Below are positions 12,575 through 25,600 of a stretch of DNA of 64,000 bases, one piece after another. The first letter of the stretch is position 1. Each line of letters begins with the position of its first letter. Position numbers and translations under genes: made by a program. The notes beneath the pieces are model-generated. The model had not been told where the DNA came from. It worked only from the letters and a program-made list of their open reading frames with translations, and ran no database searches. Source of the DNA: Oxyruncus cristatus (lineage: Eukaryota > Chordata > Aves > Passeriformes > Cotingidae); the NCBI GenBank assembly GCA_013399855.1, contig VXAY01001307.1, positions 998,389-1,062,388 on the forward strand. Direction: 5' to 3'.

Positions 12575-12641
12575 TAAAGAAACCGATTCGGATCAACTCA
12601 CGGTTGGCAACTACAGTAACTCGGAAGACGCTTCCACATGA
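12575..12641 (+). CDS. SPNS2: Candidate alternative last exon of SPNS2
   Basis: A strong acceptor (ctactgtttttcag) at 12561-12574 is followed by one base that completes the split codon of the 11841-12004 exon as histidine. It then gives 21 residues beginning KETDSDQLTVGNY and ending SEDAST, then TGA at 12639-12641. The frame is exactly the one required by the upstream exon. The tail would be acidic and serine-rich instead of the usual VNQL...SVKV end. No canonical AATAAA was found close downstream; an ATTAAA occurs only near 14505. I know of no described isoform of this kind, so this is inference from splice signal and phase. Confidence 0.4.
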
Positions 12642-15600
12642 CATACAAACTTCTGGGGTTAGTCTCTTTCTCATAATTGTCAAAAAATAAGAGTTACTGT
12701 GTGCAATGTCATGCTGAATATGGTGGGTAGGTGACCCAGTCTGCTGTTGACTGCAAGTTGCCTTTGCTTTTCCCCCGCTGGGGAATGGGAGCCTTGGTGT
12801 ACCTTAGGGAGAGGGGCCCTGGAATGTCCCTCTTTCTAGGCATGGTACAACTGGGAGCAAAATAAGGTGTTTGGAGGTTGACGTAAGTGTGTGAACAGTT
12901 TGGGTGATGCTCTCTGGCTCACGCTTCCATATCAGATGGATGCAAGGGATTCGGAAGCAGCGCCACAGATGGTGCTGTGGCCCTGTAAGAGCAGTTCCAC
13001 CTTCCTTTTACTATCACACATAAACACCAGACAAAGGAGAAGTTTTCTGCCTCCTGGTGCCTTTAAATATGTTCATTTCCCTATAATAAGATGCTTAAAC
13101 ATTGTGGAAAAACAAGACCTCATCTGTTAAGGAGGTGAAGTCCTGCAGAGCTGAACCTCAGTGTGGCTTCGGGGACGTGACGTGAGTGTGCCTGGTTTGT
13201 TATCTGCAGAGAAAGGGCTTTAAATGGCAGGAAGGGAAATTGGAGATTAGATGTTAGGAAGGACTTCCTAAGAGAAAAAAGAGGTAAATGTTACAGCAGA
13301 ATCTTTGGAGAAGACAAAGCTGTCCTGGGTTTCTGAAGGCCTTCTTGGCTTGGCTTGGCTTGAGACAGGATGATGGGAAGACTCTCCACATCACTCCCAT
13401 CCTTATATCAGCATATCAAACCCACTTGGGCCTTTATGCTGGCCAAGGAAGGCACCGTGGTATCCAGCTGGTCTCACTCCAGTGGAGTTCTCAAGGAAGA
13501 GGGCTTGGTCTTGCTCAGGAGGCACTGCAGGTCACAGGCTGGTCACTCACAGGGTGCCAGTGCTGGTGTGCCTTAATTGTTTTACCAAAACCCCAGCTTT
13601 GCCGTAGTGTTACTGTTGGGAGGGAGATCACACCCCACAGCTCTTCTTGCTCCCGCACAGAAGGGTTTGTTTCTCTGTTGCTGTCTGCCCTGAGCAGCTT
13701 TGGTTGTGCTCCGTTCATGTCCAAAGCCCACCAACCTCCTAAACAGCCACTGCTCCACTCTCTGAAGAAACATGTGCAGGTGTCAGACCTGGTTTCGTTG
13801 CTCTCCCTCTCTCAGCCTCTTTCCCTTTCCTTGTCTGTCTGGCTCACGTTTGTTTATGAATTTTGTGTTATTCTGCCTCAGATCTTACGTGCTACAAACC
13901 GGGGAGAACAACTGTCTGTATAAATAACAGTTAACGAGATAATTTCCCTCAAATGACTCCTCGTGCACTGTTTCTGGGATGTGCCCACTCCCATGTTAAA
14001 AATACCCTGGCAGCCTGCAGAGAGATTCCTGGAAAGAGCAGCTTCATTCAAGTTATGAGAAGTGAGGCAGTATCCGTAGTAAGGCTGGAGACTGAGGGGG
14101 GACTCACCTGCGGTGCTGAGCTGGGTCCTGGCTGCCATTGCCAACGGGTTCAATGTTCTCCTCAGTGCTTATGAGGCAGCATTTATTTGTTAGTAGCTCC
14201 ATGCTTGCCTGGGAGAGGAAAGACAAGACAGCATTTTGCTATCAGCAGCTTTAAAGCTCCGTGCCGGACCCCAAATCCGCTGTTCGGCTCCCACCTCCCT
14301 GCCAGGCCATCTGCCCTTGGCATCGCACACCTCGCTGCCAGCCCTCCCCTCTCTCCTGCCTGTTACTTGCTGGGTACGGAGGAATTTCTATTTCAAGATG
14401 CCTCGTTTTCCCTCTCCAGCCAGTCCTGCTGCTCAGACCCCGGGTCTTGGAAAGAGGCTTTGCCAAAAGAAATCAATTAACCTGCGGGAATCGCGGGCGC
14501 CGGAGATTAAACCCATCCATCACCCCCGGGGTCGGGGCACACGGGGCAGTGTCACCCCCCTGCCTAATGAACTGCTGTGGGGGCAGAGAGCTGGAACACT
14601 GCTCTCTGCAGCCCGTGGAAACTGAGCTTTCCCTGATTTCATTTTTACACTTCTGTGAAAACTGGTTCGGGGTTTTCTTGCTGGGATTTCTGTGTGTGTT
14701 TGTTCCTTTGTGTAACGGTCTCCGGGCATCTGCTTAGAGGTAATTTCTCCTTCCGGGCGGGGCAGATACCAGGAGAGCAACCTCTCTTTCCTGTAAAGCT
14801 TCCTCCAGCTTCCACCACGCTTCCTTTCAAAAACAGAATTTCCAGGCTTTCACACCACTACTTTTATCATTGCCACAATTCCTGGCATATTTTGTAGATG
14901 ACTTTTTTAGCACAGAAATTCCAGTCAACACGGCTGCCCCTCTCACAAAAACGTTCATGAAAAAAATTGCTTTCTACAGCAATTCCTTATTTTATTTTTT
15001 TTTTTAAACACAATTCTTTTGTAACTATTGTCACGCTGCTTCAGAAGTCTGACAGCTTAAAGAGGCTTTTAGTAAATGTAGGACTAGCAGAGAACAGGAC
15101 TGAGTACATCACTGTGCTTTAATCCAGTCATTTCGGGGGCAATTTTTATAACACAAATTTAATCCCACCCTTCCAAAGTGATAAGAGAGAGAAAACTGTT
15201 AAGAATGGGTTCTGTAAGAGCTCTTAGGCACTAGTAATGATAAATACTTCAATTCTTTTTCAAGCCACTCAATTCCTGCTGTGATTTCACTTGACTCTTT
15301 GTTCCTTTCCCGTTCTGTACCTCTGCGGAGGAGGGTTAAAGCAGTTGTATTTCATTTCCAAACGCGACTCCACTCTGTGCTGGATTTTTCTCACCTGGTT
15401 AAGGAAAATTGGTGAGGCCCAAGGCAGGTTTTAGGAAGATGGTATCTACAGTCTTGCCATGGCAGAGCCCTCAGACATGTATCAGGAACCGGGTAACTGC
15501 GCTTTTATCCCCGAGTTCCATCACAGGTGCCTGTGCAGCCCTGGCACAGAGCAGCTTCCAAGGTTGGGAGCACTCCAGGTGCTTCTTCCAGTGGATGTGA

Positions 15601-18600
15601 AAGCTCAGCACTGCTGAGAATTGTGTCTGTGGTTTGTGTGTGTCCCCTTCCCCACTCACAGTGCAGGTAACTGGGAAAAACCAGAGCTTCCCCTGGAGAG
15701 CCGCAGGAGAAACGCCTACACTGGGACCTCCTGGGAGCTTCCCCAGTAACAGGGAACAATGTGCTCCTTTTGTTACGAAAAGGAATTTTAAAAAGTCCTT
15801 TTCCCAAGCTGTGACAACTTCTGGTGCCAGGGATATAAATCCCTGGAATTGGTGTGTGTCAGGATCCTTTCCTGGCCGTGCAGGAGCTGTGCTGAGCAGG
15901 GATCCTGTCCCCAGCCACAGGTCGTTCCAGCTGCTCCTAAGGAAAACCAAGCTCACCTGGATTCTTCCTGAGAAACACCTCATGGAGCTGCAGCATAATC
16001 TTCTCCTCAGAGGATTTTTATTTTTATTTTTTAAATTTTAATTTTTTTTTTTTTTTACTTAATCCTCTGGAAACACGAGATCCTCTGGGTGTTTTCCCAG
16101 AGGTATGAAAAGATGCTCTGGATGGATATCCAGGTTTGCTAATTGCTCAGTCCCTCTCTGCAGTCCTGGAGGTTTTCTCTGAGGATACAGCAATGCAGAT
16201 CAGGCAGCAGGATGCAACTGCAGTGTGTGTCCCTGCCAGAGCAGGGATAAACAACTGCACCGATGCAGCTGCTCAGGACAAAGGAATTTAAAGTCTTAAA
16301 CCATCAACCACTCAGCACCTGAGAGCCCCTGCAAGCCTGAATCCTTCACCCATTTGTTTACATGGCAAGAACCAGGTTATTTAAGCAGCTCCAGCAGGTT
16401 TTTCTTTTCTGCTAAAGTTAAAATTAAGCATTTCATAAGAAAGCAGTTTTACTCTTAATGCCTGGGATCAGGTGTGGAAGCTCTTGCTGGGTAGCAGTGC
16501 TGATGGATGGTTCATTTTAGAAGTGGTGGCTACAAACACTAGGAAGAAAATATTCTTTACAGAGGAGAGAGCCACAAGCCACAAAAAGAACCATCCCTAG
16601 TCCAGACACCTCCTGTGCTGTCTTAAACACAGCACATCTGCAAATTGCATTACAGGAAAAATGAGAATAATCCATTTTCAGGCTCCTTTCTTCTGCCTCA
16701 CATCAGGCTTATTTTTAGCCTTTTGCAGAACTAGATATAAAGTGATCTCCCAGCTCACCTGTTGCAGCAGTTTGAAAGTGTCTGACCTTATTTTTGCTTT
16801 GCAGATCCTGTTATGTGGGGCAGGGGAAGGGCTGGCAGAGCTGTCAGCCCTCCTTTTTCTCTTTGTTGTTGCCAGCAAAGTCCAGAGTCCCCTCCATCCC
16901 CGGGGTCACAGGTATTAAGGGGGCAGCTGGACTGACACAGAGGGTGCTCCCCTCTGCTGGTTTGCATTGCCAGAAATAGTATTTCTTCTCTGAAACAGCT
17001 GAAAATGGATCACAGAGGGTTTTTAAGAGGCTGGACTCTTCGCTTGGAGAGGTGTCTCGGTGCTGCACCTGAGCAGGGTTTGGATTTGAGGGTTTTAGAG
17101 GCAGCAAGTGGATTTTTAACAACTCCCCTAAAGGAATATTTGAGCAGTTCACTGGCTGTTGATACTCAGCTGCTTAGGGGGAGGAGTATCATCGCCCTGT
17201 TTATTTTTTACTTCACAAAAGAACAATAATTAAACATTTCCTACAGTGCTGGAAACCCACAGTGCTTTTTTAGCCCAGATAAGATGACCTTGGCCTTTAA
17301 AGCCATGTGAATTTACAGCAGAAAGCCTGGATTAGGATGCAGAGGATCCGTGATGATGGAAGGAGAGAGGCAAAGAGTGTGGTTTTGAGTATCCAAGAGT
17401 GGCATGATAAACTCACAGACTGCATATGGAACAAAATTAGGCCATTAGATGGTTTATGGGGAATCAGAGTGTTGAGAGTATGAAGGGAGGAGGTGGTGAA
17501 AATGTAAGTGGTTTTATTAGTGGTGGGAAAAGCTGCTTGTAGAGCTGTTGGTTGTTCTCCCCCGTTTGCTGGCCAAGGTTGTAACTCCATAAGGAGAGTT
17601 AACAAATTGCAGGAGTGTAACAGCCTGGGACTGGCTGAACTTTGATGCTGGTTTGCTGCTCCTCTTGGGAGCTGCTGGTGTCACGCACATGGAAAATACA
17701 GTCTCATACAGAACAAATTCGGATTTGTTCCGTCACTTCGGTCGCCCTGGGGGTTTCCTGCAGGCTGGGGAACGTGTCAGAGGCCAGTTTGGTTGTTCAC
17801 AGCCAGCTCAGCTCGTTGTGGTCCTTACATGGAATGCTCCTGGTGTTTGAAATATGCTGTTGGCGTTAATTGTTGGCAGCGGGAGCTTTGCTTAGGCCCA
17901 GGCAGAAGGACAGAACCAGCTGGTGCTGGCACAGCTCTGGGCACCCACGAGCTGTGGAAAGGGCTTCAGGCAGAGCTCAGGGTCCTCCAAACCCATCGAT
18001 TCCCCACCAGACTGACCTTCCAAGGTTAATCCCCTGTGCCAGGGAGAAAGGAAAACAGTATTCCTGGACTGTCCCTAGCTGCTTCAGTGCTGTCCCACAG
18101 CAGGACTGGAATTCCTCCGTGTGCCTGGAGTTACAGGAAGGCAAAGCTCCCTTCTCCAAGAGCCCCAGATCAGAAACTGCTTGGGAGTCCTGCTGCTGCC
18201 TTGGCTACTGCCTGTCTGCCGTGAGCTGTCCCTGAGATGCTCATCAGCTGCAGAGCAGGACTGAAGGCCCCCAGGGTACAAGGGGCACTGGAATCATTTG
18301 CTACCAGTGGGTTCAGGAGGTCCATTGGCATTGCAGAGGAGGGTTCTTGGCACGGAGGGACTTTGCCATGCGGGAGATTTTAAGCTCTCACTGAGGCAGA
18401 TTCTTTGCTAAGGCTGCCCTGGCCCAGGGACAAAACCTGATCAGATCCCAGGCAGGTGACTGGAGCTCTGAGCAGGGGGTGGCAGCTTTCCAAGCCAGAA
18501 ACAATCTCTGACACGAGGAAATGGAAGAAATAATGAAAAGTTCGGCCCTGCTCCGTGTTTCCTGAAGCCTGTCACAATCACGGGGCATTTTACAGAGGTA

Positions 18601-18764
18601 TTGGCTTCTATCAGCAGCAAGGAGCCCTTCTTGAGGAGCAACCTGCAAGGCAGATTTCTGGCAGGCTGTGGCTGTGGGTGTGTTAGAGCAATTCACTTGT
18701 GCTTGGGTCAGGGTTTGACCCCACCAAGCCCCTCACAGCCCCTCCCTGAAGCGGAGCAGGGAGA

Positions 18765-19235
18765 TAATCAGAAGGGTAAGAGCTGGAAAACTCTGGGCTG
18801 AGATACAGACAGTTTAATGGGGAAAGCAAAAGCTGGGCACACAAGCAAAGCAGAACAAAACAAGGAGTGAAGTCACTGCTTGCCATGGGCAGGCAGGTGC
18901 TCACCCACCTCCAGGAGAGCAGGGCCCCAACACATGTGACCTGGGGAGACAAACTCCATCACTCCACCCGCTTCCTCCTTCTTCCCCCCCACTGTCTGTA
19001 CTGAGCACGATGTCCCATGGTCTGGGATATCCCTTTGGTCAGCTGGGGTCACCTGTCCTGGCTGTGCCCCCTTCCCTGGCACTGGGAGGGGCAGGAAAGG
19101 CCTTGGCTCAGCAAGAACAGGAACATCTCTGTATTATCAGCCCCGTGTTCAGCACAAATCCAAAGCACAGCCCCACACCAGCCCCTGGGAGGGAAAATAA
19201 CTCTACCCCAGGCAAACCCAGCACAGCCTGAACAG
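18765..19235. mobile_element. Avian endogenous-retrovirus-type LTR fragment
   Basis: The block from cagtttaatggggaaagc through agacaaactccatcactcc, gatatccctttggtcagctgg, tgtcctggctgtgccccc and cagcacaaatccaaagcacagcccc to actctaccccaggcaaacccagcac matches, from memory, a dispersed LTR family common in bird genomes. No gag, pol or env frame is present, so this is a solo or decayed LTR region. Exact ends and orientation need a repeat library; the family name is not asserted. Confidence 0.55.
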
Positions 19236-19399
19236 CATCTCGTAGAGAAACAGGGACTAAACTGTTGGAGTGTTACTTCCAGTGCTCCAGTAAGGAGTGT
19301 TTAAGTGCTCTGGCTTGGTCATTCCCAACGGTGCTGCCAGACCATTATCACATGGCAGACAGGGCTTTGTGAAACATGTGGGTGGTTCCTTGAGGCCCC

Positions 19400-19532
19400 G
19401 AGGCCAGGCTGGACGGGGCTTGGAGCAGCCTGGGCTAGTGGAAGGTGTCCCTGCCCATGGCAGGGGTTTGGAACAAGACAAGCTTTAATCTCCCTCCCCA
19501 CCCAAACTGTTCCATGGGTCTGTGATTCCCCA
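19400..19532 (+). mobile_element. CR1 LINE 3' fragment
   Basis: The sequence reads ggccaggctggacggggcttgg, agcagcctgggctagtggaagg, tgtccctgcccatggcagggg, then a diverged ctttaatctccctcccc and acccaaactgttcc-like end. This is the standard 3' end of avian CR1 in sense orientation, with a decayed tail (gggtctgtgattcc). Confidence 0.85.
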
Positions 19533-20395
19533 CACCTCGTAGCTCAGGGGCTGATGAAAAGAGCTGTACCATGAGACAGTTACTGTGGAGGGTAAGAATT
19601 ATGTTTCTAATCAAGTGGCAAAAGGAAGTTCCACAGGATTTTCTGTTTCAAGATTTAATTAGATCCTACCTGCTTTTTATGTCATGTTTTCTCCCCTTTC
19701 ACTTTCAGTCATGCCAAGGAAAAAGCGAGACCCTCCCCTTCCTCTTTCCTCCATTATTTCAGTGGACATAAGACTGATGTTACCCACATCTTCCAGGGCA
19801 CTAGAAACCCCCCCACCCTAATTCGGAGCCCATCAAGTTTTGAGACCCACCTCTTCCCGGAGTTCACCTCCACCCAGGTCCTTGGGCCCCTGATTTGTGC
19901 TGTTAGCTGCTCGTTCTAACAGCTGTTCTGCTGCAGCTGCCTGGGAAAATAGCAGGACAGGTTATTGATCTTCCCTTTATGCCAGTTTTCTGCTCTGTCA
20001 AGATCTGCCAAAGAGGAAAAAGAGGAGCTGCCCCACGTTCCTTCCTCTGGAGGCAAATCAGCACCTCGATTAAAGGAGCAGATGGAGAACACTCCCATTG
20101 CCTGCGCAGCTTTAGGGGGCTGAGCCCAAGAGAGGGAAAGCTGGTTTTGCTGTCCACGATGATCATACTGCCTTTGCTAAAGCCACTGGTGTGCAGGAGG
20201 AAAAGGGGATTTGAGCCAATTCATTTCCTCCTGCAGCTGCTGCAGCAGCTGCCACCCCCAGGCCGGGCCACCAGCACTGCTCCTCGGGGCAGGGCAGCTC
20301 TGCCCCGGCTGTGCACAACCCTGAGCCTTGGCATGGGGGGCTGGAGGGGCACGAAGCCCCAGGCCCCTCCCTGGGTGGCAGTGGGTGGGCACAGG

Positions 20396-20422
20396 CAGCA
20401 GCAGCAGCAGCAGCAGCAGCAG
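20396..20422. repeat. (CAG)9 trinucleotide tract
   Basis: Nine uninterrupted CAG units lie deep in the large SPNS2 intron. The surrounding frames show no other coding signature, so this is an intronic microsatellite and is likely length-polymorphic. Confidence 0.9.
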
Positions 20423-20499
20423 GCAGTGGTTTCCTGCTCCAGACTCCTCCTGTGCTGGATTCTCTGCTGAATTTTGTTAAGTGTTCTCATGGCACCCTG

Positions 20500-20665
20500 A
20501 CCAGGCTCCCCGGGGCAGTGGGCACAGCCCCAAGGCTGCCAGAGCTCCAGGAGGGTTTGGATGATCCTCTGGGGCACAGGGGGTGACTCTTGGGGATGGG
20601 CCTGTGCAGGGCTGAGGGTTGAACACAATGATCCTTGTGGGTCCCTTCCGACTCAGCACATTGTG
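20500..20665 (+). mobile_element. CR1 LINE 3' fragment
   Basis: The sequence gaccaggctccccggggcagtgggcac, gagctccaggagggtttgg, atgatcctctggggcacaggg and ggttgaacacaatgatccttgtgggtcccttccgactc is a CR1 3' end in sense orientation. The tail has decayed to cattgtgtgactct. The subfamily differs from the 19.4 kb copy. Confidence 0.85.
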
Positions 20666-22595
20666 TGACTCTCTCCCTGCAGCACCCTGACCTCGGCTCC
20701 TGCTCCTGGGAGGCTGGATAACCTGTCAGGGTCCATCAGGAAGCTCAGTGCATGGACTGTTTTTAGCTGTGCTGCCCTGTCCCTGTGCACTCAGTGGGAC
20801 CTCTCCAGGCTGGTGTATCACTGCTGCTCACCTTTTATGCACCAACCCTTTCAGTCCCTGTTTCCAGCTGATCCAAGCCCAGGGTTCTGCAGGAATCCAG
20901 GAGTTGTGTCCCAGAGTTATTTGCCTCACGATCAAACCGGCCTGAGGTCGGTCAGAGCAGGAGCTGCGCCCTGGGAGCAGCCCTTGATTTGGGTGTGCCT
21001 ACAGAAGGTAACAGGGTTGATGTTCTGCAGCCACGTTTTAGGGAGGAGCTGGAGGCACAAATACACCCGGCAGCTTGTTCAGCATCCCAGGAGAATTCTG
21101 CTGTGGAGCAGGGAGGCAAAGCCACCTCCCTCCAGCTGCAGGACAAGCTGTGGCTCCCACGGGTCCATCCTGCTCTGCTTGGTCAAAAACCCTGCAGTGA
21201 AGGGTGTAAAAGGCACACACTTGACCTGGAGTCTCCAGCCTGCTGGGGTTGCTCCTTGTGATGTGTCTGGTGCAGGGCTGGAGCAGTGTATGGCACTCAG
21301 GAGTGTGGTAGAGCCCAGCTGAGAGATCCCTGCGGGTTCCTGCAGTGAGGGAGAGGAGAAGAGCCGTGGACTTCGATTCGTTTGGGGGGCACAAATCTCT
21401 GCACGAGCTCAGCTCCCACAGCATGGCCCTGTTGGCCCTGGGCAGGACTGGGTGAGACTCGGAGCATTTAGTGGAGTTCGACTGATTCAAAGACCCGGAG
21501 GGAAATGTGGAAAAATCCCAGTGGAATGCGGTTCTAAATCCCTCCGTAGTGAGACAAAGCAGGAGGGTCTGCGGAGAGCACGAGAGAGGTGTGATAATGT
21601 CTGAGGGGTGGCTGGTTGTGTTCTTAAGGTGTTTCCTAGTCCTGAGTACCTGTTTATTGCTGGCAGGTCGCTGCAATGAGCGTTCTATCCCCCTGTGTTA
21701 ATGAGGGTGTTGACAGGATGGAAAATAGGAGTGGGATGGGCTGTTAAGCTTGGGTCCGTGGGTGCACTAAAACATGTGTGTGTTTTGGCAGTTGGCTTCA
21801 GCCAGGGTTTATTCAGGGCAATCGATCTCTGCCGTAACAAGGCGGTGGATAAAACAAACACCTCCTGACACTTGCCCCTGTCCCAACCACAGCTGGAACT
21901 CAGCGGCGGGTCTGGTGCAGGGAGGACTCTGCCCGTGCCTAAATTCACTTTATGCACCTTCCAGCTCCTTCCAGCTGCAACTGCCCTTGTCCTCTGGTGT
22001 CAGGGAGAGCACATTGACAGCATCACTCCTGCCCCGGGATCTTAACTTCCCTGCTGGAGTTTGAGTGCATGTGAAGACCAAGAAACCCCACCTGGAGCTG
22101 CCCCAGCTCTCCAGCTCCATGCCTGCTTTGTCGGTGGCCTGCAGGAGTCACAGTGACAACACCAGCAGTGCCCTCCTGTGCAAGTACCTTCCTGGGTTCA
22201 TTTACCAGTGGATAAAATTCCCTCTTACAGCTGGAAGTCAGACAGGTGTGGAGCTGCCAGTGATTCTCCTTGGCCTCTGTTCTCGGTGCACAGGCTCAGA
22301 CACCGACATTAGGTGGGAATGCTGCTGTTTCAGCAGCTGGAGTTGCAGGAAACTGCACCTGGCTGGGCTGTTCATCAGCCCTGGACACGGGTGGAGGGTG
22401 GCATTGCTCCTCATGCTTTAATGCCAAAAAAAAAAAACCCACCTTGAACTGCCTGTATTTGAAAAGGAAGTTTGTTTTTCACAGGTTAAGGCCATAAAGC
22501 CTCGTAACCTTTCAGGGATGTCTGTCCATGGAAACATTTGATTACCTAAAATTTCAGGTTTCAGAGTGTTCACAAGGCCTTTTGGAGAGGTTTAA

Positions 22596-22607
22596 CCCCC
22601 CCCCCCC
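22596..22607. repeat. C12 homopolymer
   Basis: Twelve consecutive cytosines in the SPNS2 intron, within otherwise unique sequence. Confidence 0.9.
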
Positions 22608-25600
22608 AGAAACATCTGAGGAAGTTCAGACAGGCAGGAATCTGCTGGAGGCTGTTCCACCTGTATCCCCTCCTGAAGTGCTGCTTCTAACAGGCACTTG
22701 ATGTTTGCCCAGTACATCAGAAACACAGAATTCTCCCCAGTGAAATGAAGAGGGATCCTCAGTCACAGGCAGGAATGGCTAAGTCCAGTGGTCCAACTAC
22801 CCCTGTAGCCCCAATACTCCTGTCTGCTGAAAGAGCTCCTGCTCAAAAAAGTCAATACCCAAAAACTCCTGCTCAGTAACTCAAAAAATGAGTTCTCTTC
22901 AGGCCAGAGGGGACCCCACCGAAGCATTTTACTGCTGGCTGTAAAAGTTAAGTGATGTTAAGTACAGCAGGCTGTAAAAATCAGGACGTTATTTCCTGAT
23001 ATGCTTCTCCAGTTGCAAAATCCAGAGCCTGGCTTGTTTAGATAGCAGGAAAACCCGGGCTCTGGGGAAAGCTGCAGGATGCTGCAATACAGGTGGTGTT
23101 TAACTTGGGTGTGGAACGTGACTTTCACCGGGCTGGCAGCATTCCCCAAGGCTCTCTGGAAGCACAGCCTTTCTCCTGGAGCCCTGGGCATGGTGGTGCT
23201 GCACACACTGGGGTGTGTCCTCCTTCCCGACCTGTTCCTGGCTGGGCTTGGAGCTCATGGACAGAGGTGACACGTCCCTGGAGCTCAGACTCCAGTCAGT
23301 GGGACACATCCCACTGCTGCTCCCCACGGCTTCACCCTGAACTGCTGGGGCAGGTGGAGCTGCAGGTGAGAGGGAGATCTGGAGTTCCCCCTTGCTGTTC
23401 CAGGTGGAGCAGAACATTCTTGCCCTGGATGTGGCAGCAAAAGCTCTTCCAAGTCCCTGGGGGCTGCCCAGCAGTGCTGGAACCTCCATGAAAGGGACAG
23501 AGCATTCAGAGAATAATCCTGCCCAGATCCTGAAATAGAGCTCAGCTGACCTGTAAAAAATCCTGGCCACTCATCTGTTATCTTAAATTCGCTGTCTTTT
23601 CCTCCTGCCGGTCTCTGACCGGCCGAGGTGCTGTGGAATTAGATCCATTTTACATAGCATGAATATTTAACAGCTCTGGAGCATGTAGTTTAATATTAAA
23701 CAGACAGGCTTATAAATACTTCAGAATTATAGGTGCTGTCACACTACATGGAAATGGTTTGATAGGATCTAGGAGAAATATTTAGGTTTGACAGGAGAGG
23801 AAGTGATGGGGGTTAGAGGGAATCAGCCACATTTTTAGCTGCTGGAGGAGCCCATAAAAAAAAACAAACAACACCACCAAGAAAAGTTGTACAGTTTCTG
23901 TTCCTGAAAGGCAATTTGGGTGAGTTTCCTCCCCCTCAGGAAACAACAGCGTGGTTCCCACCCTACTCTCTCCAAGCAATGAAAACATTCACAATCTTAA
24001 GAAAACACTGCAGAGAAAACAGAACAGTTTAGGAGCCAGTGCTCGGTGAGATCTCACTGGTCGGAAGCGGGTCCATTCAGTGGGGGATTATCTTTATTAG
24101 AAAGGCAAGTGGGACTTAATCTGGGATTTAGATGCTCTTGAGCCTTGTTAGTTTAAGCCCATGTACTACATTTTGCCACCTAAGAGTGTTTAAAGTTTAT
24201 TATTAATGGGTTTGCTTTAAGAAAATAAACAAATCCCCACCTGCCCCGCTGGGAGCGGCTGTGCCTGAGCCAGGAGCAGTGTCTGCAGCTCGGGGCTTCA
24301 CAGGCAGTGGGCACTGCACTGACCAAAGTCTGGGGACTGTTTCAGTTCTCCCTTCTGCCCACCAGCTTCCTGTGTGATCCCTGAAAGTCATTTCTCTCCC
24401 CAGCAGGTTCTCCAGGCATGTGGGGTCTAATTTCCCGTGAACTCTTCCAAATGCATTTCAGGATTAACCCCTCCAGGCCTCTGTTCCCATCTGTAGGGCA
24501 GAGATAAAGCAGAACTCGAGAGAAACGTGTTAAAATAAAAGGGAGGTACATTTTGTCCCACAGGAGGCTGAACTATAAGGAGTAAAAGCAGGGAAGTTGT
24601 GGGTATTTATGGTTCACCCATCAGCAGTGCAGGTGCGTTCTCTGTGCCAAAGTCATGGCAAAACCAACTTTTTCTGTGTATATTCTATATCCTGTAAGAA
24701 TGTGGAATGACATGCCAAGGGACTTGACTTCCAAACATTATGGCACATTCAAACCTCTGGAGTTTGAGTATTCTGTGACAGTTTCTTGACATACCACAGT
24801 TTGCCTCCTGCCTCTGAAGCTGGCTGTAGCATTCCCAGGTAATGTGTTTTGTCTCTGATGAGTTCTGATACCAAAGCACAGTTACAATGTTCAGGGCAAA
24901 GTGATTTCCAGTACAGTGGGGTTACCAGGAATGGTGGTTGCACAAAGGATCTTGAGTCAGCCCTTCCATCAGAAGTATTTCAGTTTATGGCCTGGAAAGG
25001 CAGAGAAGGCACAGAGGCTTCTGTGCACCTTGGAGACAAATTTCCTGTGGGGTTGGTGTGGAGTCAGGAGCTGTGGGCTGAGCTGGGCCAATCCCTGATT
25101 TCTTGGAAGGTGTGCCCTGATCACTGGTTAATTTTTATCCTGGAACATATGTCTGAATCCAGCATCAGACCTTTTCAGCCAAAAAAAAAAGGAGTGTCCA
25201 GGGTCAGTACAAAGTGTGGTGAAGAGCCACAGGTGAATTTTGGTGAACCAGCCTTTCCAAAGAAGGCTGATGTTTCCGAGTTCCCACCTGGCAGGGCCTC
25301 AGGCAGTGATGGTTGTTGTGATATTCCCTGTCCACCTGCCCAAGTGTTTCACTGACTGGGAGAGAAGCTGCAGCAAAGGTCTCAAACACTGCTGGCTCAG
25401 TTTGGTCCTTGTTTTGACTTGGCACAGCCAAATGTCAGGAGAAGACTCTCCCTTTGTGCCTCAGATTTATGCTCCTTTTGCCCAAGGACAGCCAGAGACC
25501 TTTGGCTGAAGGCCTCGGACGGTCAAAGGAGAGGCAGCTCCAGGAGCAAGGTGGGGCTTCCCAGTGTTGCTGTAGGAATCCAGGTGCTCCCACTGAGGTC

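Noticed and set aside
13236..13276. Possible CR1 remnant (gattagatgttaggaaggacttcc)
   Set aside because: Too short and isolated to separate from chance.
21038..21676. 212-codon minus-strand open frame
   Set aside because: Intronic in SPNS2, no domain or splice signals that would make a gene.
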